This document shows, piece by piece, positions 1 to 8,878 of a stretch of DNA of 64,000 nucleotides. The stretch comes from Moritella sp. 24 (GTDB taxonomy: Bacteria; Pseudomonadota; Gammaproteobacteria; Enterobacterales; Moritellaceae). The notes beneath the pieces were generated by a model. That model worked only from the letters and a program-made list of their open reading frames with translations. It was not told the DNA's origin and did not search any database. The stretch covers positions 3,047,505 to 3,111,504 of the forward strand of contig NZ_CP056123.1 of the NCBI RefSeq assembly GCF_018219155.1, given 5' to 3'. The first letter of the stretch is position 1; every line of letters starts with the position of its first letter. A program made the position numbers and the translations under genes.

Positions 1-5
1 AATAA

Positions 6-50
6 AAAGTAATACATGGTTATATTTTTAATATAATCATGTATTACTTG
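6..50 (-). terminator. Hairpin, likely terminator of the first minus-strand gene
   Basis: A 12-bp perfect inverted repeat (AAGTAATACATG / CATGTATTACTT) with a further AT-rich inner stem. Read on the minus strand, the stem is followed by TTTTTATT, as in a rho-independent terminator. It lies about 50 bases past the stop of the minus-strand gene ending at 100. Confidence 0.6.
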
Positions 51-99
51 TCATGGATTTTATTAATCAGTATCTAGCATTACTTAAATAATTTTAAAT

Positions 100-786
100 T
101 TATGAATCATCACTATAAAAATGAATAAATGATTCACCATCAAAGCCATTAAAATCAACAACACCTGTGATCGTCGTTAAGCCATCGGTATAAATTACAC
201 GTTCTTCTTTCAAGTTTTCACGCAAACAGTGCTCTTCAATACCATCTGTTTTACATAATGTAATAGCACCAGATAAGTTTACGGTTAAACGATAGGATAC
301 ATATAATGCTGATTTAGAGTCAGTATTCACCTGATAAGTAAAAGTATCATTGGTATAACGATAAGAAAGATCTTTTAACCATAATCCGCGTACTTTAAAA
401 GCTGTGTCGTGTGTTGCATACAATGCCTTGCTATTCAGAGTGCTTTCAACAACAAAATTATACGGTTTCATGTATCGATGATGATCACCTTCAACATATT
501 CCATCAAATGATGTATTGCTTTTACTTGTTTTGGGTTCACTTTGTGTAACGCGACAAGCCCAGCATCAATCACACTGATAATTTCTTTACCTAACGCCAT
601 GATACGCTTAGATTCAGGGCCAGTGGCTGTATAATTCACAAATTCTGCTGTCGATGTTTCAATCGCTTTAAACTCTACCGTATTCAGCTCAATCGACTTC
701 AACGTTAACACTCTAGCATCTTGAGCTTGTTGTGCATTCGCACTCACTGATAGCAGTAATATTAGTGCAATTACAAATCGATTCAT
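100..786 (-). CDS. Hypothetical exported protein
   Basis: I do not recognise this 228-residue protein. The start is the ATG at 786 because AGGAG lies six bases upstream and the next residues (MNRFVIALILLLSVSANA) form a clean signal peptide ending in an Ala-x-Ala site; an ATG seven codons further upstream is less likely. The mature part has no membrane segments and contains two cysteines about ten residues apart (LCKTDGIEEHC) that could form a disulfide. It is probably periplasmic. It stands alone, diverging from the next gene across an AT-rich promoter region. The function is unknown. Confidence 0.65.
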   Translation of the reverse strand: MNRFVIALILLLSVSANAQQAQDARVLTLKSIELNTVEFKAIETSTAEFVNYTATGPESKRIMALGKEIISVIDAGLVALHKVNPKQVKAIHHLMEYVEGDHHRYMKPYNFVVESTLNSKALYATHDTAFKVRGLWLKDLSYRYTNDTFTYQVNTDSKSALYVSYRLTVNLSGAITLCKTDGIEEHCLRENLKEERVIYTDGLTTITGVVDFNGFDGESFIHFYSDDS

Positions 787-1006
787 AACAACTCCTATAG
801 GAAACATTTATACGAAAAACGCTCGAAATGTTAGCGGTATCACACCAGCGTAAAATATTTAGTTTTATTCACAATCAATAAAGATCTACAAACTAACTAC
901 TCGCTAAAGCCTGCTAATTTGCGCGCATTATAACCATAAAAATACATAAATCAACATATGATATAACGTTATATTATATAAGCTTTCGAAAAGTAATTGT
1001 AAGAGT

Positions 1007-1933
1007 ATGTCAGTAAGTCCTAGAAATATCCCCACATACTGCCGTTATCGTGCCGTAATCCATAGCAAAGTGATGGTTGCTGACTATTATTCAGATAGTC
1101 AGTATCGAAATCGGATAACGCTCATGAGTAACTACGTCAATACCGTGATTTTATTAGTTTGTGCCACTAACTCTGGACAACTAAGTGCCAACGAACAAGG
1201 GTTGGGTAATAATCAACACTCTGAAAATGAGCTGTTAGTGGGTACTGTATGTCCTGTCAATTCAACAACCTCCGGCATTGCTAATAAATCGATGGGTATT
1301 TTGGCTTTTTCTCAACACTGGTTTCATGATGGTGGCAGCAATGCGAGCTATCAAGCGCGTGACAATGCTACTGGCGTGGGCATTGAAATTCATTTTCTTG
1401 CAAATGACAATGGCTTTATAAAAGGTAAAAATGTGGCTGACTGTCAGCAGTATCGTATCATTCAGCTGCGCCAAACCAATATTAAACATCTCATCAATGA
1501 ACTGCCTGTGCAAATCGATATTCCAGATACATTTACACTCCCTTTTTATGATAATCACACACTAGAGCACGGTCATGGTATGCATCAAACGCCCAAAGAT
1601 AACCAAGATAAACCGTGGACAAAACCTGTCATGCGCGCGTCATCTGTTGCAATTTATGATACACCTTATGTATCTGATGCTTATGGCACTGAAGGCGAAG
1701 ATATACAGGTAACATTTGAAACCTGCGTCGTTTGTCAGCGTGAGCAGCAATATGACCAATTACTTTCTTGTGGTACATGGGGGTTTCGTCGTGATTATTT
1801 GGGGGGAATGACAGGATGGACTGAGCCAGAGTTTATTCCGGTGCAATGTGCAACACAACCCAGTCCTCAATACCTGACAACGTTAGATAACTCAGCACGT
1901 ATTGACTACAACTACTGGCTAGACTGGCGTTAA
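1007..1933 (+). CDS. Hypothetical protein, cysteine-rich C-terminus
   Basis: An open frame of 308 codons with no family I recognise. The upstream start (1007) gives a basic N-terminus; an internal ATG at 1124 (residue 40) would give a protein starting with a hydrophobic stretch (about residues 44-60) that resembles a signal peptide, and is the start I favour. Neither start has a strong ribosome binding site. The C-terminal third has CVVC, a later SCGTWGF motif and another Cys, as in disulfide-bonded exported proteins. It contains a His-rich patch around residues 185-195. It is probably secreted; no substrate or partner can be named. Confidence 0.5.
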   Translation: MSVSPRNIPTYCRYRAVIHSKVMVADYYSDSQYRNRITLMSNYVNTVILLVCATNSGQLSANEQGLGNNQHSENELLVGTVCPVNSTTSGIANKSMGILAFSQHWFHDGGSNASYQARDNATGVGIEIHFLANDNGFIKGKNVADCQQYRIIQLRQTNIKHLINELPVQIDIPDTFTLPFYDNHTLEHGHGMHQTPKDNQDKPWTKPVMRASSVAIYDTPYVSDAYGTEGEDIQVTFETCVVCQREQQYDQLLSCGTWGFRRDYLGGMTGWTEPEFIPVQCATQPSPQYLTTLDNSARIDYNYWLDWR

Positions 1934-1965
1934 ATAGAACGGAGATAACTGAATTGGTTACGAGA

Positions 1966-2009
1966 TAAATAGGTGACTAAATAGATGACTAAATAGGTAA
2001 ATAGATGAC
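1966..2009. repeat. 12-bp tandem repeat at the 3' end of modE
   Basis: TAAATAGGTGAC, TAAATAGATGAC, a partial TAAATAGG, then TAAATAGATGAC run head to tail and touch the stop codon of the minus-strand modE gene. The units contain stop codons in several frames. Such arrays change copy number by slippage. Confidence 0.8.
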
Positions 2010-2842
2010 TAATTCATACAAGCCACGATGGTTTGACTTGATGAGAACACCGCATAATACTCACCACCCACAACCAATTTAAGTTCATTCGCTAATACTG
2101 TATCAATAGAAGCATAAATCATTTGAGTGGCAGAACCATTATTTAACCCTTTATTTATAGCAAAACTCACCTCTGTCGTCTGGCTGTTGCTATGGATTTC
2201 ATGCACGCGACCTTGCAGTTGATTTTGATGTTCGCCATGTTCTTTATTTAGGGAAATACTGACTGCAGGGGCTTTAAAAAGTAATAATACAGGCTTACCG
2301 ACAACTAATGCTAAACGCGCGCAACTACTTTGTGTCACACACGCATTAAGCCGGAGTCCACTCGTCAACTCAACCTCAAGGTTTACATTTAAATTATCAT
2401 GATCTGAACTTAGGTTAGCCACACTATTATCTAAAGACAAAATAGTCCCTGATAACTGATTACGCGCACTGGTCTTTAGTGATAAATGGCCCATTACATC
2501 CAGTAAACTGTTCATGGGTATCGCTTGATCTTGTAATGCTGCTAATACCATGTCTTGCATTTGATCAGTCAGTGCATACATTTGCAATAAACGTGCGCCA
2601 AAAGCAGTTAACTTTGCACCGCCACCGCCTTTACCGCCCTTTTCACTCAAAACAACAGGCTCAGATAAACGTGTATTCATATCTTTAACCGAATCCCACG
2701 CGGTTTTATAACTCATTCCTGCAAGTTTAGCTCCCTGACTAATCGAACCACAGGCTTGTATCTGTTGCAGCAATACGATCCGCTTTGGGTTAGCAAACAC
2801 TTTATCTGCGACTGAAATGGTCAATAATGCTTTCAAATCCAT
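2009..2842 (-). CDS. modE: Molybdate-responsive transcriptional regulator ModE
   Basis: A 277-residue protein with the ModE layout. The N-terminal LysR-like winged helix-turn-helix (about residues 15-75) has the typical GSISQGAKLAGMSYKTAWD helix and the KGGKGGGGAKLT glycine-rich wing. Residues about 130-277 hold two Mop/TOBE-type oligobinding repeats, which bind molybdate in this family. ModE normally represses the modABC transporter when molybdate is plentiful and can activate molybdoenzyme genes. Here modABC lies about 4.4 kb away on the other strand, behind an inverted repeat resembling a ModE site. The gene is single and divergent from cyuA. Confidence 0.93.
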   Translation of the reverse strand: MDLKALLTISVADKVFANPKRIVLLQQIQACGSISQGAKLAGMSYKTAWDSVKDMNTRLSEPVVLSEKGGKGGGGAKLTAFGARLLQMYALTDQMQDMVLAALQDQAIPMNSLLDVMGHLSLKTSARNQLSGTILSLDNSVANLSSDHDNLNVNLEVELTSGLRLNACVTQSSCARLALVVGKPVLLLFKAPAVSISLNKEHGEHQNQLQGRVHEIHSNSQTTEVSFAINKGLNNGSATQMIYASIDTVLANELKLVVGGEYYAVFSSSQTIVACMN

Positions 2843-3213
2843 GGTGTATCATCAGCTTAAGCTTAAATAGAAGATTTATATTGTGCGCTATCAGAAAAAT
2901 AATAACAACTCTATCTAGAGGGCTGTATCAGTCAATAATAGACGTGTTAAAACCACACAACCAAATCCCCCCCCCCGCTATATAGCAAAGAATAAACAGC
3001 TTAAATAAGTGTGAACCACTCCACAAATAGGTAGTAACAGGGCTGAAATAGGAAATATTATTCTCTTAAATCGTATAAAACCGTCGATATAAGAAAAAAT
3101 ATTCTCCAAGCATAGGCGTAAAGTATAAGAATGTAAGGGAATGTAAACCAATGTATATTAACGTCAACCACGGCGTTGCTGAAGGTGTTCTTCAGCATCA
3201 ATGAGGAATACCA
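2843..3213. other. Divergent intergenic region modE / cyuA with a C10 tract
   Basis: About 370 bases without a gene. It must hold the promoters of modE (leftward) and cyuA (rightward), but I could not define -35/-10 boxes with certainty. A run of ten cytosines sits at 2967-2976, unusual in such AT-rich DNA. A hairpin lies just before the cyuA ribosome binding site and is listed separately. Confidence 0.5.
3178..3196 (+). promoter_or_regulatory. Leader hairpin before cyuA
   Basis: A perfect 7-bp stem (GCTGAAG, loop GTGTT, CTTCAGC) ends seven bases before the GAGGA ribosome binding site of cyuA (start 3214). Its position would allow it to affect translation or mRNA stability. No ligand or regulator can be inferred. 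Confidence 0.5.
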
Positions 3214-4488
3214 ATGAATAATCAATGGCAGCAATACAAACTTCTACTTAACACCTTTGTTAAACCAGCACTTGGTTGTACAGAGCCGATTTCAGCCGCT
3301 TATGCTTCTGCCGTTGCAGCAAGCATGCTCCCACAAACACCTGAAAGAATCACCGTTCAAGTTTCAGACAACTTATATAAAAATTCAATGGGTGTATTTG
3401 TACCAGGTACAGGGAAAATAGGTTTACCTATTGCAGCTGCCGTTGGCGCGATTGCAGGTGATCCCAACGCAGGTCTAGAAGTACTTGCTAAAATAAACGC
3501 AAGCCAAGTTGAAGAAGCTCAAGCATTAATTGATACAGGCAAGGTCACTGTTAAACGCACAAGTTCAAGCGAGTTTATTTATTGCCATGTAGAAGCGCAG
3601 TATCAGAATGATATCGCAATCGTAGAGATCAGTGGTGGTCACACTAAAATAACGAAAACAACCTTTAATGGCAAAATGGTATTCAGTAATAATAGCGGTA
3701 CAGCTAAGTCGACAGGCAATATCTGTAACGATATCGATATCAGTATCCAAGGCATTTACGATTATGCCATGGGCGCTGATTTTGTCGATATTGCCTTTAT
3801 TCTTGAAGCCGCTAAATTAAACTTAGATTTAGCCGATGAAGGGCTAAAAGGTGCTTACGGTCTACAAGTTGGTCGTACTATCAATAAAAATATCCAAAGT
3901 GGATTTATGACGGCCGATCTTAATAACAACATTATTATGCGTACATCCGCGGCATCCGATGCCAGAATGGGTGGTGCAACATTACCTGCAATGAGTAATT
4001 ACGGCAGTGGTAATCAAGGTATTGCAGCAACAATCCCTGTCGAAATGATTGCAAAACATTATAAAGTTAATGACGAGCAACTTGCCCGCGCACTTATATT
4101 AAGCCACTTAGGGGCAATTTATATTAAACAGCATTACCCGCCTCTCTCTGCATTCTGTGGTAATACGGTAACAAGTGCAGCGGCCGCGATGGCGATGGTT
4201 TATCTTGCAGGTGGTAACTATGAGCAATCATGTTATGCCATTCAAAATGTACTCAGTGATTGCTCTGGCATGGTGTGTGACGGTGCAAAATCAACCTGTG
4301 CAATGAAAGTAAAAACATCGACGAGTAGTGCTGTTACTGCATTTATGTTGGCAATGAATGATACTCAAGCATTTGATCAAGGCATCATCGCGCATGACAT
4401 TGAAAGTAGTATCCGTAATATTGGAATGCTAGTCACAACAGGTATGATGAATACAGACACCACGATTATTAATATCATGTCAGCATAG
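3214..4488 (+). CDS. cyuA: L-cysteine desulfidase CyuA (UPF0597/YhaM family)
   Basis: A 424-residue protein matching the CyuA/YhaM (UPF0597) family, cytoplasmic enzymes related to the alpha chain of L-serine dehydratase that split L-cysteine to pyruvate, ammonia and sulfide using an iron-sulfur cluster. The N-terminus has the family signature [13 protein letters not shown]; later cysteines in [18 protein letters not shown] are the candidates for cluster ligands and catalysis. Glycine-rich GTGKIGLP and [17 protein letters not shown] motifs are also typical. Length is close to the E. coli protein. The start is supported by GAGGA six bases upstream. It stands alone; no adjacent cysteine permease (cyuP) or CyuR-type regulator is seen. 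Confidence 0.88.
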   Translation: MNNQWQQYKLLLNTFVKPALGCTEPISAAYASAVAASMLPQTPERITVQVSDNLYKNSMGVFVPGTGKIGLPIAAAVGAIAGDPNAGLEVLAKINASQVEEAQALIDTGKVTVKRTSSSEFIYCHVEAQYQNDIAIVEISGGHTKITKTTFNGKMVFSNNSGTAKSTGNICNDIDISIQGIYDYAMGADFVDIAFILEAAKLNLDLADEGLKGAYGLQVGRTINKNIQSGFMTADLNNNIIMRTSAASDARMGGATLPAMSNYGSGNQGIAATIPVEMIAKHYKVNDEQLARALILSHLGAIYIKQHYPPLSAFCGNTVTSAAAAMAMVYLAGGNYEQSCYAIQNVLSDCSGMVCDGAKSTCAMKVKTSTSSAVTAFMLAMNDTQAFDQGIIAHDIESSIRNIGMLVTTGMMNTDTTIINIMSA

Positions 4489-4507
4489 ACGTAAAGGCTA
4501 TAAAAAA

Positions 4508-4543
4508 ATCAGCACACAATATTAACCATATTATTGTGCTGAT
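4508..4543. terminator. Hairpin after cyuA
   Basis: An inverted repeat (ATCAGCACA ... TGTGCTGAT) starts about 20 bases past the cyuA stop. It is flanked on the left by seven A residues, so the canonical U-tail would be made only on the minus strand; on the plus strand no clear T-run follows. It may still end cyuA transcription. Confidence 0.45.
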
Positions 4544-4708
4544 ACCACTTTCGGAGATATCGACTCAATTTGAGTTTATTCCCCCAAATAAGTAAATTAA
4601 TTACAATTTATAGCGCGAGTTACAACAATAACGTATATAATTCCAGTCTCGTTTTTATCTTAAATAACGATGTCGAAATTAGCCTGTTTCCACTTTTCTG
4701 GAGTAATA

Positions 4709-5872
4709 ATGCACAACCTATCTTCAAAATCGTATCGACTGCCACTCCAAAATAAATTGGTTGGCCTGTCCGTTATGATTATTATTGGGATCGTTGCCTT
4801 TGTATTATTTTTTTACCACTCTTTTTCAACCAGTCTAGAAGAAGAAAAAAAAGCCCAATCCAAAAATTTTATTGAATCAGCACTTGGTATCGTTCAACAT
4901 TTTCATCAATTAGAGTTATCTGAAAAACTAAGCAGAGCCGACGCACAACAAATGGCCATGCAAACATTAGATTCTGCGACTTATGGTGATGACGGTTATT
5001 TTTGGATCAACGACAGCGAAGGCAAGATCCTTGTTCAACCTTACATGCCTAATCTCGTTGGTTTAAATATGACAAACTGGGCAGACAGTACCGGCAAGTA
5101 TATTTTTCAAGAGTTCGACCGAGAAGCCAGAAAAGGCGGTGGCTGGGTTTCTTATACTTGGCCTAAATTAAATACATCTAAAGAATACCCTAAAATATCA
5201 TATGTGGCTCACTACGCACCTTGGGATTGGCTCATTGGAACGGGACTTTACCTTGATGATATGAAATCGAATATTTTCTGGGCCGTACTAAGAACCTCTG
5301 GCGTTTTATTATTTGGTTTTCTCATTTTTATTTTTACAACTGTTGTAATTATTAATTATTTTGTTCATCAATTAAGTGAATTATCCGTGCGAGATGCGTT
5401 AACGAGTTTGTATACAAAACGCTTCTTAAAAGAAATTATTCCGACATTGTTGAATCATGATAAAGTCACCGGACATCACCTTGCTGCAATATTTATCGAC
5501 CTTGATCATTTCAAATCAGTCAATGATATACACGGCCATGATAATGGTGATAACGTACTTCAACACATTGCTAACGTAATGAATAAAAACGCTAAACAAA
5601 GTGATTACTGCATGCGTTACGGTGGTGAGGAATTCGTTCTTATCGGCTTTTTCGATACTGAAATGTCGGCCGTTAATATGGCTGAGATGATCCGTCATCA
5701 AGTATCTGAACTTCGTTTTATGAGCGATGACTCTGAATTTGGCGTCACATTAAGTGCAGGTATTGCACTGCATAATAGCCACAGCAATGACAGCTTTGAA
5801 CACACATTAAAACGAGCAGATATGAAGCTCTATGAAGCAAAAACAGCTGGACGTAATCGTGTAGCGGTCTAA
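4709..5872 (+). CDS. Membrane diguanylate cyclase with Cache sensor (copy 1)
   Basis: A 387-residue inner-membrane signalling protein. The start at 4709 is chosen because TGGAG precedes it and the paralogue next door begins at the same point; an in-frame ATG at 4670 is less likely. It has a membrane helix (about residues 16-36), a periplasmic single-Cache-type sensor domain (about 40-185, with GYFWI and WLIGTG motifs), a second helix (about 190-215) and a C-terminal GGDEF domain with RYGGEEF at about 302-308, the intact active site for making c-di-GMP. The inhibitory I-site, normally RxxD five residues before GGEEF, reads KQSD, so product inhibition may be lost. It forms a tandem pair with the next gene. 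Confidence 0.9.
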   Translation: MHNLSSKSYRLPLQNKLVGLSVMIIIGIVAFVLFFYHSFSTSLEEEKKAQSKNFIESALGIVQHFHQLELSEKLSRADAQQMAMQTLDSATYGDDGYFWINDSEGKILVQPYMPNLVGLNMTNWADSTGKYIFQEFDREARKGGGWVSYTWPKLNTSKEYPKISYVAHYAPWDWLIGTGLYLDDMKSNIFWAVLRTSGVLLFGFLIFIFTTVVIINYFVHQLSELSVRDALTSLYTKRFLKEIIPTLLNHDKVTGHHLAAIFIDLDHFKSVNDIHGHDNGDNVLQHIANVMNKNAKQSDYCMRYGGEEFVLIGFFDTEMSAVNMAEMIRHQVSELRFMSDDSEFGVTLSAGIALHNSHSNDSFEHTLKRADMKLYEAKTAGRNRVAV

Positions 5873-5996
5873 TAGTCTAAAAGCATCTATTTACGCAATT
5901 TAAATATTTCATTTTCAGTAAATTTTCTCTAGACGATATATTCAAGGACGATTGATATTATAAGATATCAATACTTATAACAGACACGGTGTCATC

Positions 5997-7157
5997 ATGT
6001 ACAACCTCTCAATAAAATCGCACCGCCTGCCAATTCAAAATAAATTGATCGGTTTATCAGCGTTAATTTTTTTAGTCCTCATCGCCTTTTTGATCTTTTT
6101 TTATCATTCTTTTTCTACTAGCTTAGAAAATGAAAAAAAAGCACAGTCCAAGCACCTTACCCAATCTGCATTGGGTGTCATTCAGTATTTTCATGACCTC
6201 AGTTTATCAAGTGAACTATCAGATGAGGATGCTAAAAAATACGCGATGGATGCGTTAAAATATGCACTCTATGGAGACAATGGTTATTTTTGGATCATGG
6301 GATTAGAAGGCGAAATATTATTACAGCCTTATAAACCAGAACTGATAGGTATGAGCTTATTAGACTGGCAGTACTCCGATGGCACTTATCCGTTTCGTAA
6401 TATTGATAAAGAAATTCGCAAAAGTGGAGGCTGGGTCAATTATTACTGGTCTAAAAACGATTCATTAGAGCAGTTCCCTAAAATAGGTTATGTAACCTAT
6501 TTTGAACCTTGGGAATGGTTAGTTGGCACAGGTATCTACTTGGACGATATGGAAAAAAATGTCTTTTGGACTGTCGCAAAAGCATCCGGTTTTTTACTTT
6601 TTGGCTTTGTTGTCTTCATCTTCGCTGCCATTATCATCATCCATTACTTTGTGCATAAACTCTCAGAGCAGTCCGTTAAAGACTCACTTACGAAGCTCTA
6701 TACTAAGCGTTTTTTAGAAGAAGTTATTCCGGGTATGTTAGAAAATGAAAAACGTCACAACAGGGCGATAGCGGCCATATTTTTAGACATCGATCATTTC
6801 AAAAAAGTAAATGATACTTATGGTCATAACTGTGGCGACAAAGTATTAGAGCAAGTTGCAGCAGTGATGATGGAGTGCACACGCACAGGTGATTACTGTA
6901 TCCGCTATGGTGGTGAAGAGTTTGTTATTATTGGTCCCTGTGACGACAATAAGAATGTGATTGCGATCGCAGAGCGTATAAGACAGCAAGTGTCTGAATT
7001 AGTATTTACGCATGACGATAAAGAATTTACGATCACGTTAAGTGCGGGTATCGCCTTACATGAACACTCACAAACCTCATTTGACGAAACACTCATTGAT
7101 GCTGATATGAAATTATATGAAGCAAAAGAACGTGGCCGTAACCGCGTTATGATCTAG
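5997..7157 (+). CDS. Membrane diguanylate cyclase with Cache sensor (copy 2)
   Basis: A 386-residue paralogue of the preceding gene with the same layout: membrane helix near residues 16-36, Cache-type periplasmic sensor, second helix near 190-215, and a GGDEF domain with RYGGEEF at about 303-309. Sequence similarity runs through the whole length, so the pair comes from tandem duplication. Unlike copy 1 it keeps the RxxD inhibitory site (RTGD) at the right spacing before GGEEF, predicting feedback inhibition by c-di-GMP. The sensor domain differs in several loops, so the ligand may differ. A 124-base gap separates the copies, enough for its own promoter. Confidence 0.9.
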   Translation: MYNLSIKSHRLPIQNKLIGLSALIFLVLIAFLIFFYHSFSTSLENEKKAQSKHLTQSALGVIQYFHDLSLSSELSDEDAKKYAMDALKYALYGDNGYFWIMGLEGEILLQPYKPELIGMSLLDWQYSDGTYPFRNIDKEIRKSGGWVNYYWSKNDSLEQFPKIGYVTYFEPWEWLVGTGIYLDDMEKNVFWTVAKASGFLLFGFVVFIFAAIIIIHYFVHKLSEQSVKDSLTKLYTKRFLEEVIPGMLENEKRHNRAIAAIFLDIDHFKKVNDTYGHNCGDKVLEQVAAVMMECTRTGDYCIRYGGEEFVIIGPCDDNKNVIAIAERIRQQVSELVFTHDDKEFTITLSAGIALHEHSQTSFDETLIDADMKLYEAKERGRNRVMI

Positions 7158-7220
7158 CTTAACGTTGGAGTGATTAAAAATAGCCTTGTTAATTTACGTT
7201 AACAGGGCTAAAATTTGCCA

Positions 7221-7248
7221 ATCGATATATAGTTAACTATACATCGAT
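7221..7248. promoter_or_regulatory. Probable ModE operator upstream of modABC
   Basis: Near-perfect inverted repeat: left arm ATCGATATATAG, centre TTAA, right arm CTATACATCGAT. It resembles the known ModE site pattern (ATCGxTATATA arms facing each other) and sits about 48 bases before modA. Together with the modE gene in this window it suggests molybdate repression of modABC. Confidence 0.72.
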
Positions 7249-7295
7249 ATCATATACGCTACTCATATTAAGCCAGCGATACAAAGGGATAGTTC

Positions 7296-8093
7296 ATGAG
7301 ACAACGACACAGCAGTAGATTCAAACAACTCATCGCCATGATTCTGATTACCTTCAGTAGTAGTGTCATGGCCGAAGATCGCGTACTCATCTTTGCTGCA
7401 GCATCATTAACCAATGCCTTAACTGAAGTTGGTGATACTTTTAAAGCCGACACTATCGCCAACCCAACAAAAATAAACCCAGTGTTCTCTTTTGCCTCAT
7501 CTTCAGCCTTGGCAAGACAAATTGCCCAAGGAGCACCCGCACAAATCTATCTATCAGCGAATCAAAAGTGGATGGATTACCTCGTTAAACAAAAAGTGGT
7601 AGCAGCTGATTCTAGGGTAACCTTATTACGTAATTCCTTAGTACTCGTCGCCCCTAATTCAAGTTTATTAAATAACGTAGAATTAAATAAAGACTGGGAT
7701 ATCACAAGCGCAGTAAGTTCTAGTCGTATCGCAGTTGGCGATCCCGACCACGTACCTGCTGGTCGCTATGCTAAACAAGCATTAGAAAGTTTAGATTTAT
7801 GGCAAGAAGCGATGCCGCTATTAGCCCGTGCAAGTAATGTGCGCGGTGCCCTAGCGCTAGTCGAGCGTGGTGAGTCACCACTAGGCATTGTTTATGCAAC
7901 TGACGCACTTGTATCCCAAAAAGTAAAAACGGTGGCAACCTTCCCAGAAAATAGCCACAAAGCCATTGAATACCCGCTGGTCATTGTCGGTCATAATACT
8001 AATTTTGCCACCCGAATATTCTACCGATACTTGCAAACAAAAGCAGTACAAGCAATATTTGTAAAATACGGTTTTGAGGTGCTTTCTATTTAA
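7296..8093 (+). CDS. modA: Molybdate ABC transporter, periplasmic binding protein ModA
   Basis: A 265-residue protein with a signal peptide (about residues 1-26, cut near SSSVMAED) followed by the ModA fold: the FAAASLTNAL motif that contributes to oxyanion binding, FSFASSSALARQI, and the VPAGRYAKQAL hinge region. It captures molybdate (or tungstate) in the periplasm and delivers it to ModB. It is the first gene of modABC, behind the probable ModE operator. Its last codon runs into an 18-bp tandem repeat array that separates it from modB. Confidence 0.94.
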   Translation: MRQRHSSRFKQLIAMILITFSSSVMAEDRVLIFAAASLTNALTEVGDTFKADTIANPTKINPVFSFASSSALARQIAQGAPAQIYLSANQKWMDYLVKQKVVAADSRVTLLRNSLVLVAPNSSLLNNVELNKDWDITSAVSSSRIAVGDPDHVPAGRYAKQALESLDLWQEAMPLLARASNVRGALALVERGESPLGIVYATDALVSQKVKTVATFPENSHKAIEYPLVIVGHNTNFATRIFYRYLQTKAVQAIFVKYGFEVLSI

Positions 8094-8186
8094 GGTCAAC
8101 GATCTGTTTAAGGTCAACTCTCTATTTAAGGTCAATGATCTGTTTAAGGTCACTCTCTATTTAAGGTCAACTCTATTTTAAGGTAA
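8090..8186. repeat. 18-bp tandem repeat between modA and modB
   Basis: Five head-to-tail units of about 17-18 bases (TTTAAGGTCAACGATCTG and close variants) plus a partial sixth start on the modA stop codon and fill the gap to modB. Each unit carries TTTAAGGT, and the last copy supplies the AAGG that serves as the modB ribosome binding site. The array also creates a spurious minus-strand frame of LTLNR repeats. Confidence 0.88.
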
Positions 8187-8191
8187 TAACT

Positions 8192-8878
8192 TTGTTAAGT
8201 GATTATGAAGTTGCAGCCTTGCTGCTCAGTTTAAAAGTATCCGGTGTAGCCGTATTATTCAGCTTGCCCTTTGGTATCGTGTGCGCGTGGATACTAGCCC
8301 GCTGTGAATTTCCGGGTAAGTCGTTATTTGATAGCCTGATTCACTTACCTTTAGTACTTCCACCGGTAGTGATTGGCTACATTTTGTTGATCTCGATGGG
8401 GCGTCAAGGCAGTATCGGCGCGGCTCTTTATGATTGGTTTGGTTGGAGTTTCAGCTTTAGCTGGCGTGGTGCAGCACTCGCAGCCGCGATCGTCTCGTTT
8501 CCGTTAATGGTACGTGCGATCCGTTTGTCATTTGAAAGTGTTGATATACGCCTAGAACAAGCAGCACGTACGCTGGGTAGTAATCGTTTACGAGTATTTT
8601 TTACCATTACCCTGCCATTAACCTTGCCCGGTATTGTCTCAGGAATGGTATTAGCCTTTGCCCGCAGCTTAGGCGAGTTTGGTTCAACCATTACCTTTGT
8701 GTCTAATATTCCGGGTGAAACACGTACTATCCCACTCGCCATGTACTCTTTTATTCAAACCCCAGGCGCAGAACATGAAGCCGCACGCCTGTGTGTCATT
8801 GCGATTATTATTGCCGTATTATCATTAACTGCATCACAGTGGTTAGCCAAAAAAGCCCAACAGCGAGTTGCCTCATAA
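8192..8878 (+). CDS. modB: Molybdate ABC transporter permease ModB
   Basis: A 228-residue inner-membrane protein with about five hydrophobic segments and the permease EAA-loop signature (LEQAARTLGSNRLRVFFTITLPL, given here only in part as EQAARTLG). It forms the channel of the molybdate importer. The best start is a TTG at 8192, preceded by AAGGTAA from the last copy of the tandem repeat; no in-frame ATG lies early enough to keep the first helix. The stop codon overlaps the modC start (TAATG), implying coupled translation. Confidence 0.92.
   Translation: MLSDYEVAALLLSLKVSGVAVLFSLPFGIVCAWILARCEFPGKSLFDSLIHLPLVLPPVVIGYILLISMGRQGSIGAALYDWFGWSFSFSWRGAALAAAIVSFPLMVRAIRLSFESVDIRLEQAARTLGSNRLRVFFTITLPLTLPGIVSGMVLAFARSLGEFGSTITFVSNIPGETRTIPLAMYSFIQTPGAEHEAARLCVIAIIIAVLSLTASQWLAKKAQQRVAS

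Noticed and set aside
951-985. Palindrome ATATAACGTTATAT before the second gene, resembling ModE half-sites
   Set aside because: The half-sites face the wrong way and overlap at the centre, unlike the ModE arrangement; it is probably just an AT-rich promoter.
7881-8153. Minus-strand frame with LTLNR peptide repeats
   Set aside because: It is the shadow of the 18-bp DNA repeat between modA and modB and then runs antisense through modA; no ribosome binding site or protein-like sequence.
8090-8186. CRISPR array
   Set aside because: Units are directly adjacent with no unique spacers and no cas genes are near.
8791-8877. ModC start 29 codons upstream
   Set aside because: That part overlaps modB in another frame and has no ATPase similarity; the ATG overlapping the modB stop is standard for coupled genes.
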